Notes: generated from the sequence alone by a model not told the origin. Shown: positions 41,297 through 51,043, numbered from the stretch's first letter. The stretch is 64,000 nt of DNA from JANNBN01 sp031430595 (GCA_031430595.1 JANPBU010000060.1:1-64000); one strand, 5' to 3'. Made by a program: numbers and translations.

Positions 41297-42456
41297 TAGT
41301 GATTACCGGGCACGAGGTAATACCAGTCGCCTTGTGGTGCACCGCTGTCTTTAAGTGCACGAGCTGCTGATCGCAGCACCTGGCCCGTTTCAGTCGTGGT
41401 GTACAGCCACGTCTCAATTTGACGCGCAGCCGGCACATGGTCTGAGAGCGCAAGCGCCGCTTCCTCATAGTATGCGCGAATATCTTGTGAAACGGCCTTA
41501 GCTGAATCGGCATCGAAACCGGCAGCTTCAAACGAAGCCCCTTCGGCAACTTCCACCATCTTGGTAATCATCGAAGCAATATCGTCGGGTCCGCCTTGGC
41601 GACCCATGCCAGTGCGACCAGTTCGTTCGAGACTGCGGTTGTAAGCCGGCCGCAACGCAAGCGCTTCACCAACTGCAGCGTGAAGCGTGGGGTCGAGCCG
41701 AGGCGGAACAATGCAACTCAACGCTTCATCGGCTTCGTCTTCAATCACGTCAGGGTGATCTTCGAGCACCGGCACATCGGTTCGTTGTAATAGCGCAAAC
41801 GCCCTCCGAATGACGTCTGTCTGAAACTCAGGATCGTTAGGTCGACCGAGCGGCCGACCCAACGGAAACTCGCAATGCAGAAAACGTGGAGCACGAACAT
41901 TCTCTGCTTGACGCCGAACCTGCGAAATTCCGACGGTCGCAATTCCATGTTCCTCAAACACCCTCGCGAGCACACCCACGGTGCGCGTACAGAGTGGTCA
42001 GACCGGAGTGAGCAGCACCACATCGACACCATCAGCGAGCAGTACCTTCGCTGCGCCTGGCCCACTGTCAAGCAGAATCGTTCCGAAAGTTGCATCGCTT
42101 TGCGCACCCATAAACGACAAATGATGTTTGGCCACCGAGCCGATCTCACCCGACGCCGCCATTTCCTCAAGTCGATCAGCCGGGTACGCCACGTTGACGT
42201 CGGCGGCGAAACCGGTTCGATCAAAGTTCGGGGAAAAATGCGAGATCTGAACATCGCGTACTGCTGAAGGCAGGATGGTGAACGAACCATCGGTTGTCAG
42301 CCACAGTTTCGCATCGCCACCTAAGCGAAGCCCAGCCGTGGTGACAATGGCAACTCGTGACTGCGAGAGTGGTTTCCCCGTGACCGCCGGAACGGTGTCG
42401 AAACTGGGTACAGGAATCTCTCCAACCCTTGAGCGGATGGACGCATCGGCCGACAT
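41290..42456 (-). CDS. GrdB/PrdB-type reductase selenoprotein with in-frame UGA (Sec)
   Basis: One 388-residue product if UGA at 42000-41998 is read as selenocysteine (residue 153); otherwise two fragments result. The frame is continuous: VDVVLLTPV-U-PLCTRTVGVL, then ARVFEEHGIATVGISQVRR. GrdB/PrdB proteins of glycine, sarcosine, betaine or proline reductase complexes carry U-x-x-C in exactly this context (LT-x-x-U-x-x-C-T-R), and Cys homologues have C-P-L-C. The N-terminal part (VAIVTTAGLRLGGDAKLW; QISHFSPNFDRTGFAADVNV) and C-terminal part (HCEFPLGRPLGRPNDPEFQT) match the family. It acts as a redox reductase subunit; the substrate in an aerobic actinobacterium is unknown. Confidence 0.85.
41970..41986 (-). 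promoter_or_regulatory. Candidate bacterial SECIS hairpin
   Basis: In the mRNA, GCGCACC-GUG-GGUGUGC forms a 7-base-pair stem (one G-U pair) with a GUG loop, starting 11 bases after the UGA. The apical loop begins 18 bases after UGA and opens with G, which fits the published bacterial SECIS pattern (short upper stem, small loop with an early G, 16-37 bases downstream). Read by hand, not folded computationally. Confidence 0.65.
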
Positions 42457-42479
42457 GAGGCGATGCTAGACCGAGGCGA

Positions 42480-42944
42480 CTAGTCCCAGAACACCAACAC
42501 GTTGATGACACGGCTCAGTCGACTCGGCTGCGGCGACGTATCGAGTTCGTCAGCAACGACTGTGGTGGGTGCAACGATCCGAGCGCCCGACCGAACCCCG
42601 CTTGAAGCGCTTGACCCATCGGCCCCGGCTTGAGGGCGCAAATTCGCAACGGCGTACACATCGGCACCAGTCGGAGCCAATCCGAATTCTTCGCGGGCGA
42701 GACGTCGAATCTCTGAATCACTCATGAGATCGGCTCGTTCTTTGGTGAGCGCAGCGTTGTTCCGTTCGACGACACTGAGCCTTGCGTTTGATTCGCGAAG
42801 CGCCCCCGCATTGTTTGCACGCGCACCCCAGGGAAGTAACTGCGTGAGGCTCGCTCCGATGACCAGCACTACGGCCGCACCGAGATGCTTCGACGCCCGC
42901 CGAAACCCGGTACTGCCACCGACGACAAGAGCGGAGTCGGTCAT
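42480..42944 (-). CDS. ftsB: FtsB/DivIC-like septum formation protein
   Basis: 154 residues. One membrane segment (LGAAVVLVIGASLTQLLPWG, about 20-40), then a coiled coil (ALRESNARLSVVERNNAALT, KERADLMSDSEIRRLAREEF) and the GLAPTGADVYAV motif that follows the coil in FtsB proteins. A Ser/Ala/Thr tail is outside. Part of the FtsQLB divisome subcomplex. The start overlaps the enolase stop (ATGA), a widespread actinobacterial arrangement. Confidence 0.88.
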   Translation of the reverse strand: MTDSALVVGGSTGFRRASKHLGAAVVLVIGASLTQLLPWGARANNAGALRESNARLSVVERNNAALTKERADLMSDSEIRRLAREEFGLAPTGADVYAVANLRPQAGADGSSASSGVRSGARIVAPTTVVADELDTSPQPSRLSRVINVLVFWD

Positions 42945-44227
42945 CGTTTGCCCCGAGGTGCCAACCCTGCGCCACCCCAGAAACCGGCAGCTTCGCCAAG
43001 TTCTTGTTCGATGCGCAGCAACTGGTTGTACTTGGCGACACGGTCTGATCGGGCTGGGGCACCCGTCTTGATTTGGCCACAGTTGGTGGCGACAGCCAAA
43101 TCAGCAATCGTTGAGTCTTCAGTTTCACCAGAACGATGCGACATGACTGCGGTGTATCCATGACGCGTAGCTAAAGCCACAGCGTCGAGCGTTTCAGTAA
43201 GCGTACCTATTTGATTGACCTTGACGAGAATCGAGTTAGCTACGCCTCGGTCGATGCCCATTTGAAGTCGTGACGAATTCGTGACGAACAGATCATCGCC
43301 AACCAACTGAATTTTCGAACCGACCTTCGAGGTAAGCGCCGCCCAACCGTCCCAATCGTCCTCGGCCATACCGTCTTCAATCGAAACAATTGGGTACCGG
43401 GCTGCGAGGTCGGTCCAGTAGTCAGCAAGTTCAAGGCTGGTAAGGCTTCGCCCTTCACCTTCGAGCACGTAGTTGCCACCCTTATAAATCTCGCTTACCG
43501 CCGGGTCTAGGGCGATGGCGATTTGTTCGCCCGGGGTGTACCCAGCACGCTCGATTGCTTCAACGAGCAATACAACGGCATCTTCGTTTTTGGCGAGGTT
43601 GGGCGCGAAACCGCCTTCGTCACCGACGGCTGTCGAGAGGTGACGGTCGTGAAGGATTTTCTTTAACGTGTGGTAGGTCTCGACACCCCAGCGCAACGCT
43701 TCGCTAAACGATGCAGCACCAACTGGCATAACCATGAATTCTTGGAAATCGATGGTGTTGTCGGCATGAGCGCCGCCATTGAGCACATTCAACATCGGAA
43801 CCGGAAGCACATGCGCATTTGGGCCGCCGACATAACGGTAGAGGGGTAAACCGACCTCGTCGCCCGCAGCCCTGGCCAATGCCAATGAACAACCAAGAAT
43901 CGCGTTCGCCCCAAGGTTTGCCTTGTTCGCGGTACCGTCGGCATCGTTCATCGCCCAGTCGACTTCACGCTGATCGAGGCCCTCACGGCCAACAAGCAGG
44001 TCACGCAACGGCCCGTTGACATTTGCGACTGCTTTCGAAACGCCCTTGCCCAAATAACGGGTTCCGCCGTCACGAAGTTCAACCGCTTCATGCTCGCCTG
44101 TTGAGGCACCAGAAGGAACCATTGCTCGACCGTGAGCCCCACTTTCAAAAAGCACCTCAACTTCGACGGTTGGGTTACCTCGTGAGTCAAGAACTTCGCG
44201 TCCGATAATTTCTTCGATGGCGCTCAT
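42941..44227 (-). CDS. eno: Enolase
   Basis: 428 residues, full length. 2-phosphoglycerate dehydration to PEP in glycolysis. Key motifs: GREVLDSRGNPTVEVEV at the start, GASTGEHEAVELRDG loop, metal ligands in ALDPAVSEIYKGG, SIEDGMAEDDWDGW and QLVGDDLFVTN, catalytic Lys in NSILVKVNQIGTLTETL, and the signature SHRSGETEDSTIADLAVAT. The cytoplasmic enzyme is also an RNase-associated protein. Placed between mazG and ftsB as in many actinobacteria. Confidence 0.98.
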   Translation of the reverse strand: MSAIEEIIGREVLDSRGNPTVEVEVLFESGAHGRAMVPSGASTGEHEAVELRDGGTRYLGKGVSKAVANVNGPLRDLLVGREGLDQREVDWAMNDADGTANKANLGANAILGCSLALARAAGDEVGLPLYRYVGGPNAHVLPVPMLNVLNGGAHADNTIDFQEFMVMPVGAASFSEALRWGVETYHTLKKILHDRHLSTAVGDEGGFAPNLAKNEDAVVLLVEAIERAGYTPGEQIAIALDPAVSEIYKGGNYVLEGEGRSLTSLELADYWTDLAARYPIVSIEDGMAEDDWDGWAALTSKVGSKIQLVGDDLFVTNSSRLQMGIDRGVANSILVKVNQIGTLTETLDAVALATRHGYTAVMSHRSGETEDSTIADLAVATNCGQIKTGAPARSDRVAKYNQLLRIEQELGEAAGFWGGAGLAPRGKR

Positions 44228-44311
44228 AAGTTACCTACTCTAGAAGGTCAACTCGGTCGGACTAGCAGTTTGGTTCGAACGTACGTTTGCTTACGACGGT
44301 TGCTGGTTTGC

Positions 44312-45658
44312 TTACACCGATTGCTGAGAGCGACGAACGTCATCGCGAAGCCGAGCCGCAGTGAGCCGCAAGGCCAATTCTGGGTCGACGCCAACGGAGC
44401 GGGCGGCAGTAACCACGTGCAGTAGTTGCTGCCCGATCGAGCTGGTGAGATTAGAGACTTCATCTGTGTGCTGATCATGGTCAGCCGAACCGTCGCCGCT
44501 CGACAGGTCAAAATACCCCACCGCAGTTGCTCGCTTGAGTACTTTCGAAGCGTAAGAGAGGGCCGGTAGACCTTCAGTAAGACCGGCCATTGGGTCATTA
44601 GCTGATGAATCGTTTCGTTCGGCCTGCTTGATGACTTCCCACTGGGCAACGACCTCATCTGCGTTAGCCACGTTTACATCACCAAACACGTGCGGATGAC
44701 GCCTGATCAATTTCTCGCTGAGACCCCGGGCAACATCTTCAAACGAGAACCTGCCGTCTTCGTTTCCCAAGCAGGCGTGAAAGACCACCTGAAACAGCAC
44801 GTCGCCGAGTTCCTCAATCATGTGGTCAAGGGCCCTTGACTCACCGGCAGTCTGACAGTCTTCGCTTTCTGACTTCACGATTGCTTCAGCGAGCTCGTAC
44901 GCCTCTTCGATAACATAGGGGGCAAGGCTGAGATGAGTTTGCTGTTGGTCCCACGGGCACAGTTCGCGAAGCGACCCCACAGTGTCGACGAGGCGCTGCA
45001 TTTCGTTACGAAGCTGCGGCGACAACTCGGTAATCCATAACGAGGTCAGGTGGTCAGGCTCAAATGAGCGGTCGAGGTCATTCCAATCGAGCTCGAAGAT
45101 TCGTTCGTCGGGCAGGCCGAGCCGCTGCAACACCGTCACGGTAGATGGAGGGTCGATAAGTGCACATTTGATATCGGAAAGGACCAACTTCGAATGGCAC
45201 TGCGATACAAGTATGGGTCCACGTTCGCCGACAATCTCTTCAGCGAACGCCATTCCGTCGACTAACCGCACACCGCCGCGCTGCGGGTCGACCTGTAATC
45301 GAACCCACGTGAGGTCAAGAAAACTCATCGCCGGAACAAGAGAAACTTCAACTCGACCATCGGCAATAAGGCGTTCAACCGTATGCTCGGCAACAAGCGG
45401 AGACCCCGGAACCGCATACAGCACGTGACCGTGTTCTCGGTCTGCGGCTACCAGCAACTCAACGATGGATTCGTATACCTCGTCAAACGTGTCGAGGGTG
45501 TCGTATAGGTAATCAAACGACGGCGCATCGCCAACTACTGAAGCGCTTGGGTGTCGGCTGGTTCGCACGAATCGAACAGCATGACCCTCAATGGCCGCCA
45601 TGGTTCCGACCGTCACCTCGTTGGGTCCGGCGGGGCCTAACCCAACAACCGTGATCAT
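44312..45658 (-). CDS. mazG: MazG nucleotide pyrophosphohydrolase fused to a tetrapyrrole-methylase-like domain
   Basis: 448 residues. Residues 1-~205 are the SAM-dependent (tetrapyrrole) methylase domain seen in YabN-type fusions (ITVVGLGPAGPNEVTVGTMA; VLYAVPGSPLVAEHTVERLI). Residues ~230-350 are MazG: LCPWDQQQTHLSLAPYVIEE, AYELAEAI, then HMIEELGDVLFQVVFHACLG with the ExxE...ExxD metal set, and RRHPHVFGDVNVANADEV. MazG hydrolyses non-canonical or stress nucleotides. The tail beyond ~390 is non-conserved. Confidence 0.92.
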   Translation of the reverse strand: MITVVGLGPAGPNEVTVGTMAAIEGHAVRFVRTSRHPSASVVGDAPSFDYLYDTLDTFDEVYESIVELLVAADREHGHVLYAVPGSPLVAEHTVERLIADGRVEVSLVPAMSFLDLTWVRLQVDPQRGGVRLVDGMAFAEEIVGERGPILVSQCHSKLVLSDIKCALIDPPSTVTVLQRLGLPDERIFELDWNDLDRSFEPDHLTSLWITELSPQLRNEMQRLVDTVGSLRELCPWDQQQTHLSLAPYVIEEAYELAEAIVKSESEDCQTAGESRALDHMIEELGDVLFQVVFHACLGNEDGRFSFEDVARGLSEKLIRRHPHVFGDVNVANADEVVAQWEVIKQAERNDSSANDPMAGLTEGLPALSYASKVLKRATAVGYFDLSSGDGSADHDQHTDEVSNLTSSIGQQLLHVVTAARSVGVDPELALRLTAARLRDDVRRSQQSV

Positions 45659-45670
45659 GGGGCTGGTCGC

Positions 45671-46747
45671 CTAATTGGAAGGCTGAGATGCGTCAGGTGC
45701 TGCATCTGTAGGAGCACCATCGGTGGGAGCACCATCGGTGGGAGCGCCATCTGGTGGAGCTGCCGGCAAGGTTGCTGGCTTCGAGCCCTTAGCTGCAATG
45801 CTCGGGATCTCTTGTGAGGTATCGAGCACGCCGTACTTTGGGTTGACCACAATGTTCGCGCCAGAAACACGCTTCTTGATGGAAGTACGAATCTCAGCGA
45901 TTGCTTCCTCGTTGACCTTTACCCGGGCCAACTTTTTGGTTTCTTCGTTCCAAACTGGCTTGTCACGCTTGGTGACTTTAAGAACGTGAAAGCCAAACTC
46001 GGTTTTAATCGGCTGTGACAATTCGTTCACCGGAATTTTCGCTGCTGCTGCAGCAAACTCGGCAACATAGGTTGACAGCGTCGTGCACGGTAGAACGCCA
46101 CCTTCAGCACCCGACCCAGGATCTTTGCTGACTTCCTTAGCAACGACTGCGAACGTCTCACCAGCAACAATACGGGCCCGAGCTTTCGTCGCTTCAGCCT
46201 CGGTATCGACCAACAGGTGCGTGACGCATGCCGATGCGAACTGTTCCGTGTTTTTGTCGAAATAGGGTTTGCCAAGCTTGTCTTGCACCCCAACAATGAG
46301 CGGTTCGATGTAACGCTGCGTCAAGAACAGTTGATCGCGGTAGTCCGTCGAAAAGCCGTCGAGAGCCTCCTGGCTGCCACCAAGATTCGACAACACAGCT
46401 TCGGTAACTGTTGGGCCCATCGGCGCCGGCTCAATCTTTCGGGCCTTGGCCTCTTGAGCAATAATGTCGTCAAACAGGTGCTGCTGCATGACGGTAGCTA
46501 CAAAATCTTTGTTGTAACCCCGGCCCTCGCGAACCGGCTGCCCCTGCAGAACCTGCCCAACGAAGGCTTCATTGTTCGCCAACATGTCGAGTTCTGACTC
46601 GAGGTCAGCGGATGAAAGAGCCCCCACCTTCCCACTGATCGCCATGTCGCCGTTGACGTAACCGCTTCCGCATGCGCTGAGAAGACTCACCGTCGCCACA
46701 GGAACAAACACGAGAGGAACAAACATAAGACGGGCTCGAAGACGCAC
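45671..46747 (-). CDS. PpiC/SurA-like peptidyl-prolyl isomerase lipoprotein
   Basis: 358 residues. The signal peptide with VATVSLLSACGSGYVNGD lipobox anchors it outside. An N-terminal helical chaperone part (~40-180) is followed by a parvulin domain (~185-280): SACVTHLLVDTEAEATKARA, IVAGETFAVVAKEVSKDPGS, AEGGVLPC, and KTEFGFHVLKVTKRDKPVW. The C-terminus carries a Pro/Ala-rich tail with three DGAPT units encoded by 15-base repeats. It likely helps fold exported proteins. Lies between mfd and mazG, as in relatives. Confidence 0.88.
   Translation of the reverse strand: MRLRARLMFVPLVFVPVATVSLLSACGSGYVNGDMAISGKVGALSSADLESELDMLANNEAFVGQVLQGQPVREGRGYNKDFVATVMQQHLFDDIIAQEAKARKIEPAPMGPTVTEAVLSNLGGSQEALDGFSTDYRDQLFLTQRYIEPLIVGVQDKLGKPYFDKNTEQFASACVTHLLVDTEAEATKARARIVAGETFAVVAKEVSKDPGSGAEGGVLPCTTLSTYVAEFAAAAAKIPVNELSQPIKTEFGFHVLKVTKRDKPVWNEETKKLARVKVNEEAIAEIRTSIKKRVSGANIVVNPKYGVLDTSQEIPSIAAKGSKPATLPAAPPDGAPTDGAPTDGAPTDAAPDASQPSN
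45716..45765. repeat. 15-bp tandem repeat in the PpiC lipoprotein tail
   Basis: About three units of GGAGCACCATCGGTG, the last diverged, coding DGAPT repeats on the minus strand. Prone to length variation. Confidence 0.8.
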
Positions 46748-46798
46748 ACCATTACCCTATCCGAGCCGACCGGTCAGGCAGTCGACGGCCTCACCGAA

Positions 46799-49700
46799 TC
46801 AGAACTTCGGGAACAGTTCCCCGAGGAGGGTCACCAAAAACTCGCAAACATCGGTTTTCGGTCGCATCGGAATAATGATCAAGTGATCATTAGGCTTGTG
46901 AATCGAGGTTTTCACCAGTCGTTGCAGCCTGAGTTCCTGGCTTGTTTTCAGGGTGACCGGCGAAATGCGAGCACTCAGGGCACCGGGCATCATCCCAGCA
47001 TTCGATCCCGAGGCCTTGGTTACGGTCACATCGCGAATACCAATTCGGACGCATTCGGCTCGAAGTCGAGCCACCTCAAGCAGTGCAAGTGCCTGCTCGG
47101 GAATAGGGCCGTATCGGTCAAGCCACTCGTCACGAATGTCGTCGACGTCTTTAACTGAAGTGACTTCGGCGAGGCGACGATACGCCTCAAGCCGCAGCGG
47201 TTCTTTGCCAATGAAGTCGTGGGGAATGCTGGCATCGACGGGAACTTCGAGTTTTACTTCAGCTGGCTGCTTAACCGTTTCACCCTTGAGTTCGCCAACT
47301 GCCTCGATCACCATTTGGCTGTATAGGTCGTACCCAACCGCAGCGATATGGCCGCTTTGGCTACCACCCAAGAGGTTTCCGGCACCTCGAATCTCAAGGT
47401 CACGCATCGCTATCTTGAAACCCGACCCAAGTTCGGTATGTTCACCGATGGTTTTCAGGCGTTCATGCGCAGTTTCGGAAAGCTGAACATCGGGCGGATA
47501 GAACAGGTAAGCGTAAGCGCGCTGTCCACTTCGCCCTACCCGACCCCGAAGTTGATGCAACTGCCCAAGACCCATTCGATCGGCCCGGTCGACTACCAGC
47601 GTGTTCACCGTTGGCATGTCAATACCGGTCTCGATAATCGTTGTACATACCAATACGTCGAACTTGTTTTCGTAGAAGTCGTATACGACCTGTTCGAGCG
47701 AACCTTCATCCATTTGACCATGGGCGATAGCTATGCGCGCTTCAGGAACCAACTCTTTAAGCTGGGCGGCCTTCAATTCGATGTCCATCACCCGGTTGTG
47801 TACATAAAAAACTTGACCTTCACGCAGAAGTTCGCGTCGAATCGCCTCGGCGACAGCACGATCGTCGTACTCACCTACAAACGTCAAGATTGGCTGGCGC
47901 TCGGCCGGGGCCGTGTTGAGCAGCGTGAGGTCTCTAATGCCGGTAAGCGCCATTTCAAGGGTTCGCGGTATCGGGGTCGCAGTCAACGTCAACACGTCAA
48001 CATTGGCTTTCATTTGCTTGATTTGTTCTTTGTGCGTGACCCCGAAGCGTTGCTCTTCGTCGACTACCAGCAAACCGAGACTCGCAAACTTAATGTCTTG
48101 ACCTAGAAGGCGATGGGTACCAACCAACACGTCGACCGTTCCGTCTTTGACTGCGGCGATAACTTTCTTCTGCTGGGAGGCTGTGAGAAATCGAGAGAGC
48201 ACCTCCACGCGAATCGGGTAGTTAGCAAACCGGTCAGAAAACGTCGAGAAGTGCTGCTGCGCGAGCAGCGTCGTCGGCACCAACACCGCAGCCTGCTTGC
48301 CATCTTGAACCGCTTTGAAAATGGCCCGAATTGCTACCTCAGTTTTGCCGTACCCAACGTCTCCACAGACCAAACGGTCCATCGGGGCCGTTGCCTCCAT
48401 GTCGGCTTTGACCTCTTCGATCGCTTTTAGCTGATCAGGGGTTTCGGTGTACGGGAACAGGTCTTCCATTTCGCGTTGCCACGGGGTGTCATTCCCGAAC
48501 GCATGACCCGGTGACGAGATACGGGTTTGGTAGAGCACAACCAACTCTTGGGCGATTTCGCGAACGGCTGATCGTACGCGCGCTTTCTGAGTAGCAAAGT
48601 CTTTCCCGCCCAGCTTGTGTAGTGACGGCGGTTCACCCACGTAATGGCGAACCGTGTCGATTTGGTCGGAAGGCACATACAGCTTGTCTTCGCCCCGATA
48701 CGAAAGCAGGAGGTAATCACGCGAAACACCGCCGATGAGCCGCTTAACCATTCCTTCAAACTTTCCGACGCCATGTACATGATGAACCACGAAAGACCCT
48801 GGCGTCAGGTCATCGAAAAATGCCTGGGCTTCACGTTTGCGCGACTTCGCCTTCCGATGCGATCGTCGCCTGCCGGTGATGTCGGTTTCGGCCAGTACTG
48901 CAAGCTTCGGGCCGGTCAAAATGAACCCGCGTTCAAGGGGCTGCACCACTATTTGAATATGGCCCTGTTTGGCCCTGCGGTCGCTGAGGTCAGGTTCGTA
49001 TCCCTTCGGAATGACATCGCTCGCGACGCCTTCGTCTCGAAGTGCTGCTTGAAGTCGGTCGGCCGAACCTTCACCATCGGCGGCCAAGATGATGCGGTAC
49101 CCGTCACGGGCCAAACTTCGCATTTGCATGATCACGGCATTTCCGTCGTTTCCCCCCTGCACATGGGGCGAATTCCAACCCATCGCAGGAATCACCGTTG
49201 TTTGCGGACCTTCCGGGGCCGAGGTCATCGTCCAGACCGGCGCATTGGTGTGTTGCAACAAACGGTCGAACGGAAGATGCAATTGAGGAAATGCGCCGGC
49301 CCCGGTTGGCACGCCTTCGGAGTCAACCGCACCCCAGGTTCGAGCGAGCGCACCGGCTAAGGCTGCTTCTTCGTCAAGAAGTTCGGACGCCCGGTCACGC
49401 ATTCGCCGCGGTTCAATGAGCACAATCAGTGCATCGCTCGGCACCAGGTCAAGAACTAGATGTTCGTTATCGGCACCGCTTAGCCACGGCAACCATGACT
49501 CCATACCGTCCCAAGTACTACCTTCGGTGAGACGTTCCCATTGGGCCTTCCCCCATGGTTCGGTCTGCATAAGTTCTTCTGCGCGCTGACGAACTTCGGC
49601 GGTAGGTCTGAGTTCGCGGCAACCAAACAATTCAACAACATCGAGCTCATCGGTTGAGCGTTGATCTTGAACACTGAACAGTGAAAGTCGGTCTACTTCA

Positions 49701-50302
49701 TCGCCCCACAAGTCGATACGAACCGGGGCGTCGGCTGTTGAAGGAAACACATCGACAATCGATCCGCGAACCGCTAACTCGCCGCGGTGCTCGACCTGGT
49801 ACTCGCGGCGGTACCCGAGACCAACGAGTGTTTCGACGAGTTGGTTAAGGTCAACAGTGTCGCCTCGCCGCACAACAACCGGCGCCGTATCTTCGACATG
49901 CGGACCGAGGCGCTGCAGCACCGACTTCACGGGTGCAACGACCACTTCAGGACACTGATCGTTATCGGTGCCAGCTGAGCGAAGGTGCCACATGGTTCGC
50001 AAGCGACGACCCATCGTTTCGACACTGGGGCTTACCCGCTCAAACGGCAACGTTTCCCATGCCGGAAACACGTCAACGTTCAATTCACCGAGGAATGCTC
50101 GTAGGTCGTTAGCCAGGCGCTCAGCGTCACTCGTCGTTGGGGTGAGGATCAGTAACGGTCGGCGACCACTCAACTTGGCCAGACCAGCCAACACGTACGC
50201 CCGTGCCGGTTCAATTACCGCAAGGGTTGCGTTGCGAAGACCGAGAAGATCGGAAAGAGTTCCGTCGGCAGCAAGAAGATCGGGTAACGGGGCGAGGCTC
50301 AC
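46799..50302 (-). CDS. mfd: Transcription-repair coupling factor Mfd
   Basis: 1167 residues, full length, starting at GTG. The UvrB-homology region occupies the N-terminus (VFPAWETLPFERVSPSVETM). The RNA-polymerase-interacting CarD-like domain lies around the middle (LTPGSFVVHHVHGVGKFEGM; VPSDQIDTVRHYVGE). Translocase motifs follow: RLVCGDVGYGKTEVAIRAIF (Walker A), VVDEEQRFGVTHKEQI (DEEQ), LTATPIPRTLEMALTG, TTIIETGIDMPTVNTLVVDR, QLHQLRGRVGRSGQRAYAYL. The TRCF C-terminal domain closes the protein. It removes stalled RNA polymerase at lesions and recruits UvrA. Confidence 0.97.
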   Translation of the reverse strand: MSLAPLPDLLAADGTLSDLLGLRNATLAVIEPARAYVLAGLAKLSGRRPLLILTPTTSDAERLANDLRAFLGELNVDVFPAWETLPFERVSPSVETMGRRLRTMWHLRSAGTDNDQCPEVVVAPVKSVLQRLGPHVEDTAPVVVRRGDTVDLNQLVETLVGLGYRREYQVEHRGELAVRGSIVDVFPSTADAPVRIDLWGDEVDRLSLFSVQDQRSTDELDVVELFGCRELRPTAEVRQRAEELMQTEPWGKAQWERLTEGSTWDGMESWLPWLSGADNEHLVLDLVPSDALIVLIEPRRMRDRASELLDEEAALAGALARTWGAVDSEGVPTGAGAFPQLHLPFDRLLQHTNAPVWTMTSAPEGPQTTVIPAMGWNSPHVQGGNDGNAVIMQMRSLARDGYRIILAADGEGSADRLQAALRDEGVASDVIPKGYEPDLSDRRAKQGHIQIVVQPLERGFILTGPKLAVLAETDITGRRRSHRKAKSRKREAQAFFDDLTPGSFVVHHVHGVGKFEGMVKRLIGGVSRDYLLLSYRGEDKLYVPSDQIDTVRHYVGEPPSLHKLGGKDFATQKARVRSAVREIAQELVVLYQTRISSPGHAFGNDTPWQREMEDLFPYTETPDQLKAIEEVKADMEATAPMDRLVCGDVGYGKTEVAIRAIFKAVQDGKQAAVLVPTTLLAQQHFSTFSDRFANYPIRVEVLSRFLTASQQKKVIAAVKDGTVDVLVGTHRLLGQDIKFASLGLLVVDEEQRFGVTHKEQIKQMKANVDVLTLTATPIPRTLEMALTGIRDLTLLNTAPAERQPILTFVGEYDDRAVAEAIRRELLREGQVFYVHNRVMDIELKAAQLKELVPEARIAIAHGQMDEGSLEQVVYDFYENKFDVLVCTTIIETGIDMPTVNTLVVDRADRMGLGQLHQLRGRVGRSGQRAYAYLFYPPDVQLSETAHERLKTIGEHTELGSGFKIAMRDLEIRGAGNLLGGSQSGHIAAVGYDLYSQMVIEAVGELKGETVKQPAEVKLEVPVDASIPHDFIGKEPLRLEAYRRLAEVTSVKDVDDIRDEWLDRYGPIPEQALALLEVARLRAECVRIGIRDVTVTKASGSNAGMMPGALSARISPVTLKTSQELRLQRLVKTSIHKPNDHLIIIPMRPKTDVCEFLVTLLGELFPKF

Positions 50303-50370
50303 GAGGATGAAAAGGGTAGTTCGTGTTTATTGCTACCTCGAAAGTCGGTCCCGAGCCGTACTATTTCTGC

Positions 50371-51003
50371 ATGGAAATCACCACGGAAGAACAGTTACGA
50401 ACCACCATTGGGGTGCCGCTCGACATTGTGCTGTCGAAGATTTCTGACCGCTTGAACGAACTCACCCGGCCACTCATCGAACACTCCCCGTTCATTTGCT
50501 TGGCCACGTCCGACGCTCATGGAAACTGCGATCTCAGCCCCCGGGGCGACCCTGCCGGGTTCGTGCGGATACTCGACGACTACACGTTGCTCATCCCTGA
50601 ACGCCCAGGAAACCGAATCGCAGACAGCCTTCGCAACATCATCGCAAACCCTCACGTCGGCATACTGTTCGTGATTCCTGGCATCACCGATACCTTCCGG
50701 GTGAACGGGCGGGCTGTACTTGTAGACGATGCCGAACTCATGGTTGGCTCAATCATTGAGGGCAAAACCCCGAAACTCGCCATCAAAGTGGCCATCGACG
50801 AGGCTTACACCCAATGCTCGAAGGCATTCATTCGATCCGATTTGTGGAACCCCGCCGGTTACGCCGATCGATCAGCGTTCGCCAGCAACGGCGAGATCAT
50901 GAAGGCTGTTCGTGTTGAAACCGTTGCAGATTCGACATTTGATGCAGTGGAATACGACGAAGCCCGAACCGAACGCTACGCAAGGCGCGACGGGTTCTAT
51001 TAG
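50371..51003 (+). CDS. Pyridoxamine 5'-phosphate oxidase-like FMN-binding protein
   Basis: 210 residues from ATG (MEITTEEQLRTTIGVPL); a start 16 codons upstream is less likely. The split-barrel flavin fold of MSMEG_1061-type PPOX proteins is seen: HSPFICLATSDAHGNCDLSP, RGDPAGFVRILDDYTLLIPE, RPGNRIADSLRNIIANPHVG, ILFVIPGITDTFRVNGRAVL. Such proteins bind FMN or F420 and reduce small molecules. Divergent from mfd, separated by ~70 bases. Confidence 0.85.
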   Translation: MEITTEEQLRTTIGVPLDIVLSKISDRLNELTRPLIEHSPFICLATSDAHGNCDLSPRGDPAGFVRILDDYTLLIPERPGNRIADSLRNIIANPHVGILFVIPGITDTFRVNGRAVLVDDAELMVGSIIEGKTPKLAIKVAIDEAYTQCSKAFIRSDLWNPAGYADRSAFASNGEIMKAVRVETVADSTFDAVEYDEARTERYARRDGFY

Positions 51004-51043
51004 ACCGAGTTGAGGTGCAGGGGCCGAGTTTGGGTGCGTAAAT

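Noticed and set aside
41998..42000. UGA in the GrdB-like gene as an ordinary pseudogene stop
   Set aside because: It falls on the exact redox position with Cys three residues later, the frame is otherwise perfect, neighbouring core genes are intact, and a SECIS-like hairpin follows.
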